The translations under genes and the position numbers were made by a program. DNA of 64,000 bases, from NCBI RefSeq assembly GCF_900105725.1, contig NZ_FNLM01000034.1, positions 1,922,001 to 1,986,000 of the forward strand, written 5' to 3'. Positions within the stretch are counted from its first letter, which is position 1, and every line of letters begins with the position of its first letter. This stretch comes from Gordonia westfalica. Lineage in GTDB: Bacteria; Actinomycetota; Actinomycetes; Mycobacteriales; Mycobacteriaceae. Below the pieces are notes generated by a model that made no database searches, was not told the DNA's origin, and saw only the letters and a program-made list of their open reading frames with translations. Of the stretch, positions 8,335 through 16,993 are shown piece after piece.

Positions 8335-9462
8335 CTAGGTCGTCGCGTTGGCGAACGTGTCGAGATTGCCGGTCGCCTCGATGTATTCGGTCACCCAGCG
8401 TTCGATGACCGCCGAGGTCTTCTCGACCTTGCGGAACTGGCCGACGACCTGGCCGACGGGATTGAAGGCGACGTCGATGCTCTCGTCGGGATGCTTGTGC
8501 GTGGCGGCGACCGCCATACCGGAGACCATGTACTGCAACGGCATTCCCAGCGGATCGGGATTCTTCGGGTCTTCCCACGCCTCGGTCCAGTCATTGCGCA
8601 GCATGCGGCACGGTTTGCCGGTGAACGAGCGACTGCGAACGGTGTCGCGGCTCGACGCGTCGATGTAGGTCTGCTGCTGGACGGGGGTGTTCTCGGCCTC
8701 CTCGACCATCAGCCACTGCGATCCGCTCCACGCGCCCTGCGCACCGAGCGCCAGGGCAGCCGCGATCTGCTCGCCGCTGCCGATACCACCTGCGGCCAGG
8801 ACCGGCACGGGCGCAACCTCTTTGACCACCTGCGGCCACAGCACGATCGAACCGACCTCACCGCAGTGGCCACCACCCTCGCCGCCCTGGGCGATGATGA
8901 TGTCAACACCGGCGTCGGCATGCTTGCGCGCCTGCTTCGGCGATCCGCACAGCGCCGCGACCTTGCGTCCCGCCGCCTGGATCTTCTCGATCATGTCCTT
9001 CGGAGGCGTGCCGAGCGCGTTGGCGATCAGCGTGACCTTGGGATGCTGCAGCGCGATCTCGACCTGCGGCGTCGCGGTGGCCTCGGTCCAGCCGAGCAGC
9101 TGCAACGAGTTGTCATCCCCGTCGCCCAGCGGGACGCCGTGGTCGAGGAGCAGCTTGCGGCCGAAGTCCAGCGTCTCGTCGGGCACCATCGACTGGAGCA
9201 TCTTGGTGAGCTCCTCGGCCGACATGTGCGCGTCCATGCCCTCGTACTTGTTGGGGATGACGATGTCGACGCCGTACGGGTGGTCGCCGATGTGCTCGTC
9301 GATCCAGTTCAACTCGATCTCGAGCTGCTCCGGCGTGAAGCCCACCGCGCCGAGCACTCCGTAGCCACCCGCCTTGCTGACCGCGACCACGACGTCACGG
9401 CAGTGGGTGAACGCGAAGATCGGGAACTCGATACCGAGCTCGTCGCAGATCGGGGTGTGCAT
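8335..9462 (-). CDS. Nitronate monooxygenase-family FMN oxidoreductase
   Basis: A 375-residue TIM-barrel flavoprotein of the nitronate monooxygenase / 2-nitropropane dioxygenase family. Visible motifs are FPIFAFTHCRDVVVAVS at the N-terminus, the FMN-phosphate region AGVDIIIAQGGEGGGHCG at about 190-205 and VLAAGGIGSGEQIAAALALG at about 225-245. The start ATG at 9462 has GAGGAG upstream. A KstR-type operator lies 24 bases ahead of it. Established knowledge: the M. tuberculosis KstR regulon contains an NMO-family gene (Rv1894c, from memory). The protein therefore may act in sterol catabolism rather than nitroalkane detoxification; this is inference. Confidence 0.8.
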   Translation of the reverse strand: MHTPICDELGIEFPIFAFTHCRDVVVAVSKAGGYGVLGAVGFTPEQLEIELNWIDEHIGDHPYGVDIVIPNKYEGMDAHMSAEELTKMLQSMVPDETLDFGRKLLLDHGVPLGDGDDNSLQLLGWTEATATPQVEIALQHPKVTLIANALGTPPKDMIEKIQAAGRKVAALCGSPKQARKHADAGVDIIIAQGGEGGGHCGEVGSIVLWPQVVKEVAPVPVLAAGGIGSGEQIAAALALGAQGAWSGSQWLMVEEAENTPVQQQTYIDASSRDTVRSRSFTGKPCRMLRNDWTEAWEDPKNPDPLGMPLQYMVSGMAVAATHKHPDESIDVAFNPVGQVVGQFRKVEKTSAVIERWVTEYIEATGNLDTFANATT

Positions 9463-9485
9463 AGGTGACTCCTCGCCAGGTCAGA

Positions 9486-9503
9486 ATTAGAACGTGTTCT
9501 AAT
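9486..9503 (-). promoter_or_regulatory. KstR-type operator (TetR-family palindrome)
   Basis: ATTAGAACGTGTTCTAAT is an 8+2+8 perfect inverted repeat, 24 bases upstream of the NMO-family start codon. It fits the mycobacterial KstR box (TnnAACnnGTTnnA, best form TAGAACNNGTTCTA), which is released by 3-oxo-cholestenoyl-CoA-type ligands. No other copy was noticed in the window. Confidence 0.7.
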
Positions 9504-9809
9504 CTGGATACCAGGCTCTGCGACGCCGGACAAGCGTTCCGCGGAACGCTGGTCCCAGGACGCAGGGCCACCGACCGGCGAACCTCGACTCGACTCCCAG
9601 ACCTCGATCGAGGTCTGTCGGTCGAGATGAGGTCGATCAGACGACACGAGTCGGCGAGAACTGTCGGACCCCTGCCCTATCGTGGCAGTTGTCAGGTGAT
9701 CCTCCCGGTTCCGGTGAGGCACCTTCCGCCCCGACTCGGGGCGCACTCACCGAGCACGACACCCCGCGGACAACCGCGGCGGACGACGCTGCTCGAGAAA
9801 GGGGTTGAC
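9504..9809. other. Intergenic stretch, no gene seen
   Basis: Between the KstR-type operator and the next gene I see no convincing coding frame; open frames here have Arg/Ser/Thr-rich shadow composition. It must hold the promoter for the rightward genes, but no clear -35/-10 pair stands out. Confidence 0.5.
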
Positions 9810-10132
9810 ATGTCCGACAAGCCGCGCTTACCGACCTCGCCGAGAAGATCCCGAACATCGAACGCATTCGCCACGGCACCGACCTCTACGCCGTCCGATC
9901 GATCGATGCGCGGACTTTCGACCGGAGAGACCTGTTCCACGCCGTCTACGAGTGGTTCGATTTCCTCGACCGCGACCTGCCCGCAGCACTACCGCCGGTT
10001 CGTGAACCCGCACCGCCGACGCCGCGGCCTCGCGGACCGAAGCTCGTCAATCGGGCGCCGTCACTGCGACTTCGCTCCCCGTTCGACGACAGACCGGTAA
10101 CGTCCCACCCACCCACGGAAGGCGCGAAATGA
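9810..10132 (+). pseudogene. Small gene of unknown function with an early frameshift, coupled to the HAD gene
   Basis: ATG 9810 has GAAAGGGG just upstream and begins MSDKPR. From 9827 the neighbouring frame carries the coding signal: LTDLAEKIPNIERIRHGTDL, then DLFHAVYEWFDFLDRDLP and a Pro-rich tail, stopping at TGA 10130-10132. That frame has no start codon of its own after the TGA at 9806, so a single base is missing around 9826. The stop overlaps the next start as ATGA, which supports a genuine, translationally coupled gene. Expected product about 107 residues. No family recognised. Confidence 0.55.
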
Positions 10133-10638
10133 CCAAGGGCACTGCAGCAAAAGGCAAGAAGCACAAGAAGGCCGGTAAGAAGAAGATCCTCTACGTCGAC
10201 ATGGACAACACGCTTGTCGACTTCAAATCCGGAATTCGCAAGCTGAGCGACGCCGAGCGCAGCAACTTCGAGGGCAGCCTCGACAATGTTCCGGGAATCT
10301 TCTCGCTGATGGACCCGATGCCCGGCGCGATCGAGGCCTATCGCACGCTGGCGAAACATTTCGACACCTACATCCTGTCGACTGCCCCTTGGGACAACCC
10401 GATGGCGTGGACCGAGAAGCTGCTCTGGGTGAAGATGCATTTCGGCCGGGACGAGAAGTCGCCGGCTTTCAAACGAGTCATCTTGTCGCACCACAAGAAC
10501 CTCAATCGCGGAGACTTCATCATCGACGACCGGACGAAACGCGGCGTCAAGAAGTTCAAGGGCACCCACATCCACTTCGGCCAGCCCGGATTCGAGACGT
10601 GGGACGAAGTCGTCGCCTACATGCTCAAGCGCGCATAG
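10129..10638 (+). CDS. 5'(3')-deoxyribonucleotidase-like HAD phosphatase
   Basis: A 169-residue protein with a Lys-rich start (about the first 20 residues) followed by the HAD nucleophile motif YVDMDNTLVDF, whose first and third Asp are the nucleophile and the acid/base. Motif II is in TYILSTAPW and motif IV in DFIIDDRTKRG. Size and motifs match the NT5C-type 5'-nucleotidase family, which removes phosphate from (deoxy)nucleoside monophosphates. ATG 10129 overlaps the preceding stop (ATGA). Substrate range cannot be read from sequence. Confidence 0.8.
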   Translation: MTKGTAAKGKKHKKAGKKKILYVDMDNTLVDFKSGIRKLSDAERSNFEGSLDNVPGIFSLMDPMPGAIEAYRTLAKHFDTYILSTAPWDNPMAWTEKLLWVKMHFGRDEKSPAFKRVILSHHKNLNRGDFIIDDRTKRGVKKFKGTHIHFGQPGFETWDEVVAYMLKRA

Positions 10639-10681
10639 CCGAATATCCCGGACGTATCGAGCCGGGGCAAAAGGACTTCCC

Positions 10682-11029
10682 ATGGACCTCTTCGCCGGAA
10701 TCCCCGTCACCGATCTGTCCCGGTCCGCAGCCTGGTTCGACAAACTGCTCGGTGAGGTCGCGACCTTCGACCCCAACGACACCGAACGCGTCTGGACGCT
10801 CACCGACCACGCGTACGTCTACGCGGTCGTCGCGCCGGACGACGCGGGGCATGGGCGTGCGACGCTGTTCGTCGACAACCTGGACGAGTTCCTCGAAGCG
10901 GCGGCCGGGCGCGGCGTCGAACCGGAGTCCTCGGAGACCTACGACAACGGCGTCCGCAAGACGATCTTCCGCGATCCGGACGGCAACGAGGTGGGCATCG
11001 GAGGAGGACCGACGCCCGAAAACTCCTGA
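10682..11029 (+). CDS. VOC-superfamily (glyoxalase/dioxygenase-fold) protein
   Basis: A 115-residue single VOC domain: DLFAGIPVTDLSRSAAWFDKLL at the start and IFRDPDGNEVGIGG at the end, the usual beta-alpha-beta-beta-beta halves. The final metal-ligand Glu is present in DPDGNEVG, but the first ligand position (often His) is not obvious. It could be a metal enzyme, a binding protein or an antibiotic-binding protein. It follows the HAD gene after 43 bases, with AAGGAC just upstream of the ATG. Confidence 0.75.
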   Translation: MDLFAGIPVTDLSRSAAWFDKLLGEVATFDPNDTERVWTLTDHAYVYAVVAPDDAGHGRATLFVDNLDEFLEAAAGRGVEPESSETYDNGVRKTIFRDPDGNEVGIGGGPTPENS

Positions 11030-11030
11030 C

Positions 11031-12353
11031 CTACTTCGTATCCCGGCGCGCGTACGGTGTCCGCGCGGTCTCGGTGTCGCCGTAGATGATCGCCCGCTCG
11101 CGTCGAGAATCCGTGATCAGCGTTGCGCCCCAGGTCATCACGGTGCCCAGACGATTGCGGACGCCGGCGAGGAAGGCGATGTGGATGACGCCCCACGCGA
11201 CCCATCCCGGGAACCCCGACATCTGGAACCGGCCCGACTGCACGATGGCGCGACGCCGCGCGATGTAGGCGGCGGTGCCGAGGTCGCGGTACTTGAACGG
11301 CGTCCGTTCCTGCTGTCCGTCAACACTTTCCGCGATCACCCGGCCGACATGGTGCCCGCCCTGCATGGCCACCTCGGCGACGCCGGCGAGGTCCTTGTAC
11401 GCCATCATGTCGCCGGCCACGAACACGTCGGGATGGCCGGGCACCGAGAGGTCTGATTCCACCGGGATCCGCCCTGACCGATCCTGTTCGACGCCGAGCG
11501 CGTCGGCCAGCGTCGTGGCGAACGGCACGGCCTCGACGCCGGTGGTCCACAGCGTGGTCCGCGCCGGATACACCTCTTTGTGCTTGTCGGCCTTGCGGGT
11601 CGTCTCCACGTAGTCGTCGCCCACACCGGTCACGTGCACCCCGAGGTGCGTCTCGACGCCCAGGGCATCGAGGGTTCGCTGTGCACTCGCCGACAGTCGT
11701 GCGTCGAATGACGGCAGCACCCGATCCCCGCCGTGCAGCAACAGCACTCGTGCCTGGGCGGGCTCGATGGCGTCGTATTCACGCTCGAGGGCGCGGGTGG
11801 CGAGCTCACGGATCTGCCCGGCCAGCTCGACCCCCGTCGGTCCTCCGCCCGCGACCGCGAAGGTCAGCCAGGATCGCTGTTCCGCGGGGTCGCTGATCGT
11901 CTCCGCCATCTCGAAGGCGGCCATGATCTTGCGGCGGATCGTCAGCGCGTCGTCGAGCGACTTCATGCCCGGTGCATACTTCGCGAACTGGTCGTTGCCC
12001 CGATACGCGGTACGCATACCGGCTCCGACGACGAGGTAGTCGTAGGGCAGACGGAACGACGACCGGTCGAGACGGTCCACGATGATCTCGCGCGTCTCGA
12101 CGTCGATGCCGGCGGCCTCACCCAGGACGACATCGAGATTGCGCTGACGCCGGGTCAGGTGCCGGATCGGGCTGGAGATCGCGCCTTCCGACAACAATCC
12201 GGTGGCGCATTGGTAGAGCAGCGGCTGGAAGACGTGGCTGGTCCCGCGGTCGACCAGGGTCACGTCGACCGCGGCATTCCGCAGCCGCCGGACGCAGTGC
12301 ATGCCCGCGAATCCTGCTCCGATGACGACAACTCTGGGTCTCGTGGGGGCCAT
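11031..12353 (-). CDS. Type II NADH dehydrogenase-like FAD/NAD(P) oxidoreductase
   Basis: About 440 residues with two dinucleotide-binding folds: FAD motif RVVVIGAGFAGMHCVRRL at the N-terminus and NAD motif FAVAGGGPTGVELAGQI at about 155-170, then the FAD-closing motif PGHPDVFVAGDMMAY near 300. The C-terminal hydrophobic stretch (GWVAWGVIHIAFLAG) resembles the membrane-attachment region of NDH-2 enzymes that pass electrons from NADH to menaquinone. The start is taken at the Met just before the FAD motif; an ATG at 12386 would add 11 residues. It is convergent with the VOC gene, with only 1 base between their stops. Confidence 0.8.
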   Translation of the reverse strand: MAPTRPRVVVIGAGFAGMHCVRRLRNAAVDVTLVDRGTSHVFQPLLYQCATGLLSEGAISSPIRHLTRRQRNLDVVLGEAAGIDVETREIIVDRLDRSSFRLPYDYLVVGAGMRTAYRGNDQFAKYAPGMKSLDDALTIRRKIMAAFEMAETISDPAEQRSWLTFAVAGGGPTGVELAGQIRELATRALEREYDAIEPAQARVLLLHGGDRVLPSFDARLSASAQRTLDALGVETHLGVHVTGVGDDYVETTRKADKHKEVYPARTTLWTTGVEAVPFATTLADALGVEQDRSGRIPVESDLSVPGHPDVFVAGDMMAYKDLAGVAEVAMQGGHHVGRVIAESVDGQQERTPFKYRDLGTAAYIARRRAIVQSGRFQMSGFPGWVAWGVIHIAFLAGVRNRLGTVMTWGATLITDSRRERAIIYGDTETARTPYARRDTK

Positions 12354-12427
12354 TCCGCCGATTCTTCCAGATGAAAACGCGCCCATGGGAATGGTTTGGG
12401 CTTCGCGTCGCCGGGTATCCGCGCCGT

Positions 12428-12952
12428 GTGGAAGCCAGGGTCTCGCTGTCCGTCAACGGTGTCACCCACGACGTCGTCGTGGATACGCGCACCACCCTCC
12501 TCGACGGTCTGCGCGACCGTTTGGACATCTTCTCGCCCAAGAAGGGCTGCGATCACGGCCAATGCGGTTCGTGCACCGTCCTCGTCGACGGCCGGCGCGT
12601 CATCAGCTGCCTGTCCTTCGCCGTGAGTTACGAGGGCGCCGAGATCGTGACGGCCGAAGGACTCGCCGACACCGGCGACCTCCACCCCCTCCAGCAGGCT
12701 TTCATCGACCAGGACGCCTTCCAGTGCGGGTATTGCACACCGGGGCAGGTGTGCTCGGCGGTCGGAATGCTCGACGAGGCGAAGAACGGGCACCCCAGTC
12801 ACGCCACCGACGATCTCGACCCCGATGCCGCGAATCCCGGCGACAACGAACTGACCGACGACGAGATCCGGGAACGGATGAGCGGCAACCTGTGTCGCTG
12901 TGCCGCCTATCCCAACATCGTCGCCGCCATCCGGCAGGCGGCGGGTCGATGA
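12428..12952 (+). CDS. 2Fe-2S subunit of a molybdenum hydroxylase (PaoA/YagT-like)
   Basis: The electron-transfer subunit of a three-subunit molybdo-flavoprotein. Two [2Fe-2S] clusters are visible: plant-ferredoxin type GCDHGQCGSCTVL with a fourth Cys in VISCLSF, and the four-helix type QCGYCTPGQ with NLCRCAAYP. GTG 12428 (VEARVSLSVNG) is preferred because the ferredoxin fold begins there; ATG 12371 would add 19 non-conserved residues and lies almost against the divergent NDH-2-like gene. No Tat signal is present, unlike E. coli PaoA, so the complex should be cytoplasmic. The stop overlaps the next start (ATGA). Confidence 0.85.
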   Translation: MEARVSLSVNGVTHDVVVDTRTTLLDGLRDRLDIFSPKKGCDHGQCGSCTVLVDGRRVISCLSFAVSYEGAEIVTAEGLADTGDLHPLQQAFIDQDAFQCGYCTPGQVCSAVGMLDEAKNGHPSHATDDLDPDAANPGDNELTDDEIRERMSGNLCRCAAYPNIVAAIRQAAGR

Positions 12953-13932
12953 TCCCGTTCACCTACGAACGCGCCGACGACGTGGCCGGCGCAGTCGGCT
13001 TCCTGCGCGACCACCCCGACTCGAAACTGCTCGCCGGCGGAACGAACCTCGTCGACCACATGAAGCTCGGGGTTGCCAATCCACCTGCTCTGGTGGACAT
13101 CTCCCGGCTCCCCCTGGACCAGATCAGCGAGAACCCCGACGGCTCGCTTCGTCTCGGCGCAACCGCCCGCAACGCCGACACCGCCGCCCATCCCCTGGTT
13201 CGACGCCGCTACCCCGTACTCGCGCGCGCCCTGCTCTCGGGCGCATCGCCCCAGCTGCGTAACCTCGCGACCAACGGCGGAAACCTGCTGCAGCGGACGA
13301 GATGCGTCTACTTCCAGGACGTCACGACGCCGTGCAACAAACGCGTCCCGGGCAGCGGCTGCTCCGCGATCGGCGGTTACACGCGCTATCACGCCATCCT
13401 CGGCGCGTCGGAGCAGTGCGTCGCCACCCACCCGTCGGACATGGCCGTGGCGCTCACGGCTCTCGATGCTCGCGTCGTCGTGCACGGCCTCGCCGGCGAA
13501 CGCGACATCGACATCCGCGAGCTGTACCGCCTCCCCGGCGAACATCCCGACCGCGACACGATCCTCGACCACCAGGACGTGATCGTCGCGATCGACCTCC
13601 CCGCCCCACCCGACGGGTCGGTGTCGACCTACCGCAAGGTCCGCGACCGCGCGTCGTACGCCTTCGCACTGGTCTCCGTCGGCGCCGAGATCACCATGCG
13701 CGACGGCGTGATCGGCGATGCGCGGATCGCATTCGGCGGTGTCGCGCACAAACCGTGGCGCGCCGAAGCCGCCGAGACCGTCCTCCGCGGCCGGCAACCG
13801 TCGCGTGAGCTGTTCACCGCGGCCGCCGATGCCGAACTCGCCGACGCCCGCCCCCTGGCCGGAAACGAGTTCAAGATCCCCCTCGTACGACGCACCCTGA
13901 CCGCCGTTCTCGAGGAGCTGACCACCCGATGA
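12949..13932 (+). CDS. FAD subunit with extra 4Fe-4S site of a molybdenum hydroxylase (PaoB/YagS-like)
   Basis: A 327-residue FAD-binding subunit: pyrophosphate loop LLAGGTNLVDHMKLG near residue 25 and ATNGGNLLQRTRC near 105. Four cysteines (RTRCVYF, PCNKR, GSGCSA, EQCVATHPSD) lie in an insertion of about 40 residues that in E. coli PaoB and 4-hydroxybenzoyl-CoA reductase binds an additional [4Fe-4S] cluster. That insertion is absent from ordinary xanthine dehydrogenase FAD subunits, so an aldehyde-type substrate is more likely. It overlaps both neighbours by 4 bases (ATGA), consistent with a strictly coupled operon. Confidence 0.85.
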   Translation: MIPFTYERADDVAGAVGFLRDHPDSKLLAGGTNLVDHMKLGVANPPALVDISRLPLDQISENPDGSLRLGATARNADTAAHPLVRRRYPVLARALLSGASPQLRNLATNGGNLLQRTRCVYFQDVTTPCNKRVPGSGCSAIGGYTRYHAILGASEQCVATHPSDMAVALTALDARVVVHGLAGERDIDIRELYRLPGEHPDRDTILDHQDVIVAIDLPAPPDGSVSTYRKVRDRASYAFALVSVGAEITMRDGVIGDARIAFGGVAHKPWRAEAAETVLRGRQPSRELFTAAADAELADARPLAGNEFKIPLVRRTLTAVLEELTTR

Positions 13933-16034
13933 GCGTCGTCGAGTCCTCCCCCGCCCCGATCGGTCACGCCCGGATCGACGGCGTCGAAAAAGTCCGTGGC
14001 ACAGCCCCGTACGCCTACGAACACCTCACCGACGCGGTGTACCTGTGGCCCATCACCGCAACCGTCGCGCGCGGCCGGGTGACCTCGATGGACACCGCCG
14101 CAGCCGAATCGACCGACGGCGTCGTCGCAGTCCTCACCATCGACAACGCGCCACGTCTGGCCGACACCTCCGACGGCGATCTCACGATCCTGCAGTCACC
14201 GGAGATCGCGTATCGCGGCCAACTCATCGGCGCGGTGATCGCCGAGTCCCCCGAAATCGCCCGCGAGGCAGCGGCATCGGTGTCGGTCTCCTACGACGAA
14301 GCTCCCCACGACACCGAGTTCCGCGTCGATCACCCGAACCGCTACCGCCCCGAGAAGGTCAACGGCGGCTTCGAAACCACCTCCGAGACCGGTGAACCCG
14401 ACCGGATCCTCGACGATCCACCGGCGGGCACCGTCGTCGTCGACGAGTGGTACTCGACGCCGGAAGAGCACAACAATCCGATGGAACCACACACCGTGGT
14501 CGCGACCTGGGAACCCGACGAGGAGACCCTCACCCTGTACGACTCGACGCAGTCGACACAGGGCGTGGTCTCCTCACTGGCTCCCGTCCTCGGACTCGAA
14601 CCCGCTCAGATGCGGGTCATCGCCCCACATGTCGGGGGCGGGTTCGGGTCCAAGGGTTCACCTCATTCGCACGACGTGCTGGCCGTGATGGCCGCCATGC
14701 GGGTGCCCGGCCGGGCGGTCAAGTTCGCGGTGTCGCGCCAGCACATGTTCGCCTACGTCGGCCATCGCGCGCCGACGCGATCCCGACTGCGCATCGCCGC
14801 CGGCGCCGACGGCCACATCACGGCACTGATCCACGAGGCACACACGCACAGTGCGCATGCCAAGGAGTTCGCCGAGCAGGCTGCCGTCTCGTCGCGGATG
14901 ATGTACACCGCGGAGAACAGGCGCACCGATCATCACGTCGTGCCCCTCGACGTCCCTCCGCCGTTCTGGATGCGCGCACCCGGCGAGGCCCCGGGGATGT
15001 TCGCCGGCGAGGTCGCGATGGACGAACTCGCCCACGCCGTGGGACTCGACCCGATCGAGCTGCGCATCCGCAACGAACCCGCCGACGACCCCGAGACCGG
15101 GAAGCCCTGGTCGTCACGGCAACTCGTCGAGTGCCTCCGCGAGGGCGCCCAACGCTTCGGCTGGGACCGCCGGAAGGCCGAACCCGGAGCCAACCGGGAC
15201 GGACGACAGCTCGTCGGCTTCGGAGTTGCCTCTTCGACGTACCCGCACATGGTCAACCCGGGCAACGAAGCCTCGATCTCGTACCGGGACACCCGGTATT
15301 CGGTGAGCATCGCGGCCACCGACATCGGGACCGGCGCCTGGACGGCACTGACGCTCATCGCCGCCGACGCCCTGGGAGTCGACGCCGCTCGGATCGACCT
15401 CCAGATCGGCGACAGCGCCCTGCCGAACGCCACCGTCGCGGGCGGGTCGTCGGGCACCTCGTCGTGGGGTTCGGCGATCGTCTCCGCCGCACAACGATTC
15501 CGTGCACGTTTCGGCGACGATCCCGCGAACGGTGCGGAGGTCAGCGCGAAGACCGACGAGAACCCCGATCTGAAGAAGTTCAGGATCGCCTCGTTCGGCG
15601 CCCACTTCGTCGAGGTCCGCGTCGACGCCGACACCGGTGAGATCCGCATCCCCCGCATGCTCGGCGTCTTCTCGATCGGACGGGCCATCAACCCGCGCAC
15701 CGTCCGGTCACAACTGATCGGCGGGATGACCTTCGGGATCTCGATGGCGCTGCACGAGGAGAGCATCCGGGACCCGCGATTCGGTCACGTCGTCACCCAG
15801 GACCTCGCCGAATACCACGTCCCCGTGCACGCCGACATCGCCGACGTCGACGCCGTCTGGCTCGACGATCCCGACGAACACGCGACGCCGATGGGTTCCC
15901 GAGGTGCCGGTGAGATCGGCATCGTCGGAAGCGCCGCGGCGGTGGTCAACGCCGTCTACAACGCGACTGGGGTACGTGTCAGGGATCTACCCGCGCACCT
16001 CGACGACCTGCTCGAGGGACTGCCGGACCGCTGA
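13929..16034 (+). CDS. Molybdopterin-binding catalytic subunit, aldehyde/xanthine oxidase family (PaoC/YagR-like)
   Basis: A 701-residue catalytic subunit of the xanthine oxidase family. Visible motifs are GGGFGSKG (about 240) of the cofactor pocket, then the substrate-pocket and cofactor contacts around FWMRAPGEAPG, GGSSGTSSWG, and the catalytic Glu in SRGAGEIGIVG near residue 660. Length is close to PaoC (about 730) and shorter than XdhB. The operon lacks an XdhC-type sulfuration chaperone, but a MocA-type cytidylyltransferase lies 1 kb away. The reaction is hydroxylation of an aldehyde or N-heterocycle with water as oxygen donor; the substrate is not known. Confidence 0.85.
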   Translation: MSVVESSPAPIGHARIDGVEKVRGTAPYAYEHLTDAVYLWPITATVARGRVTSMDTAAAESTDGVVAVLTIDNAPRLADTSDGDLTILQSPEIAYRGQLIGAVIAESPEIAREAAASVSVSYDEAPHDTEFRVDHPNRYRPEKVNGGFETTSETGEPDRILDDPPAGTVVVDEWYSTPEEHNNPMEPHTVVATWEPDEETLTLYDSTQSTQGVVSSLAPVLGLEPAQMRVIAPHVGGGFGSKGSPHSHDVLAVMAAMRVPGRAVKFAVSRQHMFAYVGHRAPTRSRLRIAAGADGHITALIHEAHTHSAHAKEFAEQAAVSSRMMYTAENRRTDHHVVPLDVPPPFWMRAPGEAPGMFAGEVAMDELAHAVGLDPIELRIRNEPADDPETGKPWSSRQLVECLREGAQRFGWDRRKAEPGANRDGRQLVGFGVASSTYPHMVNPGNEASISYRDTRYSVSIAATDIGTGAWTALTLIAADALGVDAARIDLQIGDSALPNATVAGGSSGTSSWGSAIVSAAQRFRARFGDDPANGAEVSAKTDENPDLKKFRIASFGAHFVEVRVDADTGEIRIPRMLGVFSIGRAINPRTVRSQLIGGMTFGISMALHEESIRDPRFGHVVTQDLAEYHVPVHADIADVDAVWLDDPDEHATPMGSRGAGEIGIVGSAAAVVNAVYNATGVRVRDLPAHLDDLLEGLPDR

Positions 16035-16040
16035 GGCTCC

Positions 16041-16811
16041 TCAGCCGATCCCCGGGTACGTCGACCAGCCCGGAACCGAAGGCGACACGGCCCACGGCTT
16101 GTCGCCCTGCGTCGGCAGCCAGTGCGGCATTCCGACCTGTCGCGTTGCCGCACAAGCCTTCTGATCGGCGGTCGGTGTCGGGTACAGCGCCGCGAAGTCA
16201 TACCGTGAGGTGTACCAGCCGCCGAAGACGTCGGCCTCCGGAGTGCGTTGACCACCTCGCGGCGCGGCCGGCGGCCGGTCCCCCGTACGCCGGATGTCGA
16301 TCTCGACGGGGCGGGACGTGTCGTATCCGATCGCCCAGCTGCCGTCGCGTTCGACGGAGCGATATCCCTGACGGCACAGCACGATTCGCGTCCAGTCGAC
16401 GTCGTCGACGCGCCGCAGTCCGGTGTAGAACGCGGTGCCCACCTGCCGTCGTGCCTCAGAGACCCCCGCTTCCGTGACCTCCGACGGGTAGGCGGTCACC
16501 ATCTGGTCGATGTTCGACGGTGAGGCGTCGGCGAATCCCGGATACCCCCACTCCACCGACGAACCGGCGTTGGCGAGCTCGAAGGACTCCACGTAGGCGC
16601 GCACGAAGGTCCCCTCGGCGGACTGCGGGTCGAGTACCGGTGTCGACGACCAGCGGAAGGTCGTGTCGAAGCCCGGCGGCAGATGCGCGTCCTGAGCGGC
16701 GACCGGTGCGGGTCCGGCCGGTTCCGGTGCGCCCGAACACGCGGCCGACCCCAGACCCGCGGCCAGGGCCGCGATCATCGCGACGATTCGACGCCGGTGT
16801 CCTCGCGCCAC
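16041..16811 (-). CDS. Putative lipoprotein of unknown function
   Basis: A 256-residue protein starting GTG 16811 (GGTGA upstream) with a basic region, a hydrophobic segment IVAMIAALAAGLGSA and a lipobox ending SAAC at about residue 23, so it should be lipid-anchored on the outer face of the membrane. The mature part is rich in Trp/Tyr/Pro and has conserved-looking cysteines (IVLCRQGY, KACAATRQ) that may pair. Longer upstream starts would bury the signal peptide. It is convergent with the Mo-hydroxylase operon (6 bases between stops). No family recognised. Confidence 0.7.
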   Translation of the reverse strand: MARGHRRRIVAMIAALAAGLGSAACSGAPEPAGPAPVAAQDAHLPPGFDTTFRWSSTPVLDPQSAEGTFVRAYVESFELANAGSSVEWGYPGFADASPSNIDQMVTAYPSEVTEAGVSEARRQVGTAFYTGLRRVDDVDWTRIVLCRQGYRSVERDGSWAIGYDTSRPVEIDIRRTGDRPPAAPRGGQRTPEADVFGGWYTSRYDFAALYPTPTADQKACAATRQVGMPHWLPTQGDKPWAVSPSVPGWSTYPGIG

Positions 16812-16993
16812 GTGATCACCTACTTCGCCGGTGATGGTCCTCGGTGATGGTCTTCCAGGGGCCCGGTGCGCCTGCTCTGGCTGTACCGATGCGGGCTCTG
16901 TCTGCACCCTAGACATGGACGCCTGTCCCAGGTGGGACCCGCGTGCACCGGAACGGCGACGAGAAGGTCTCGAATTGGGCACGCCCGCGGGGC

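Noticed and set aside
9465..10100. A 211-codon plus-strand frame after the NMO gene
   Set aside because: Arg/Ser/Thr/Pro-rich shadow composition; it crosses the KstR-type operator and conflicts with the better coding frame at 9827-10132.
12371..12427. ATG 12371 as the start of the Mo-hydroxylase 2Fe-2S subunit
   Set aside because: It has no ribosome site, and the added 19 residues do not resemble a signal peptide or the ferredoxin fold; GTG 12428 was kept.
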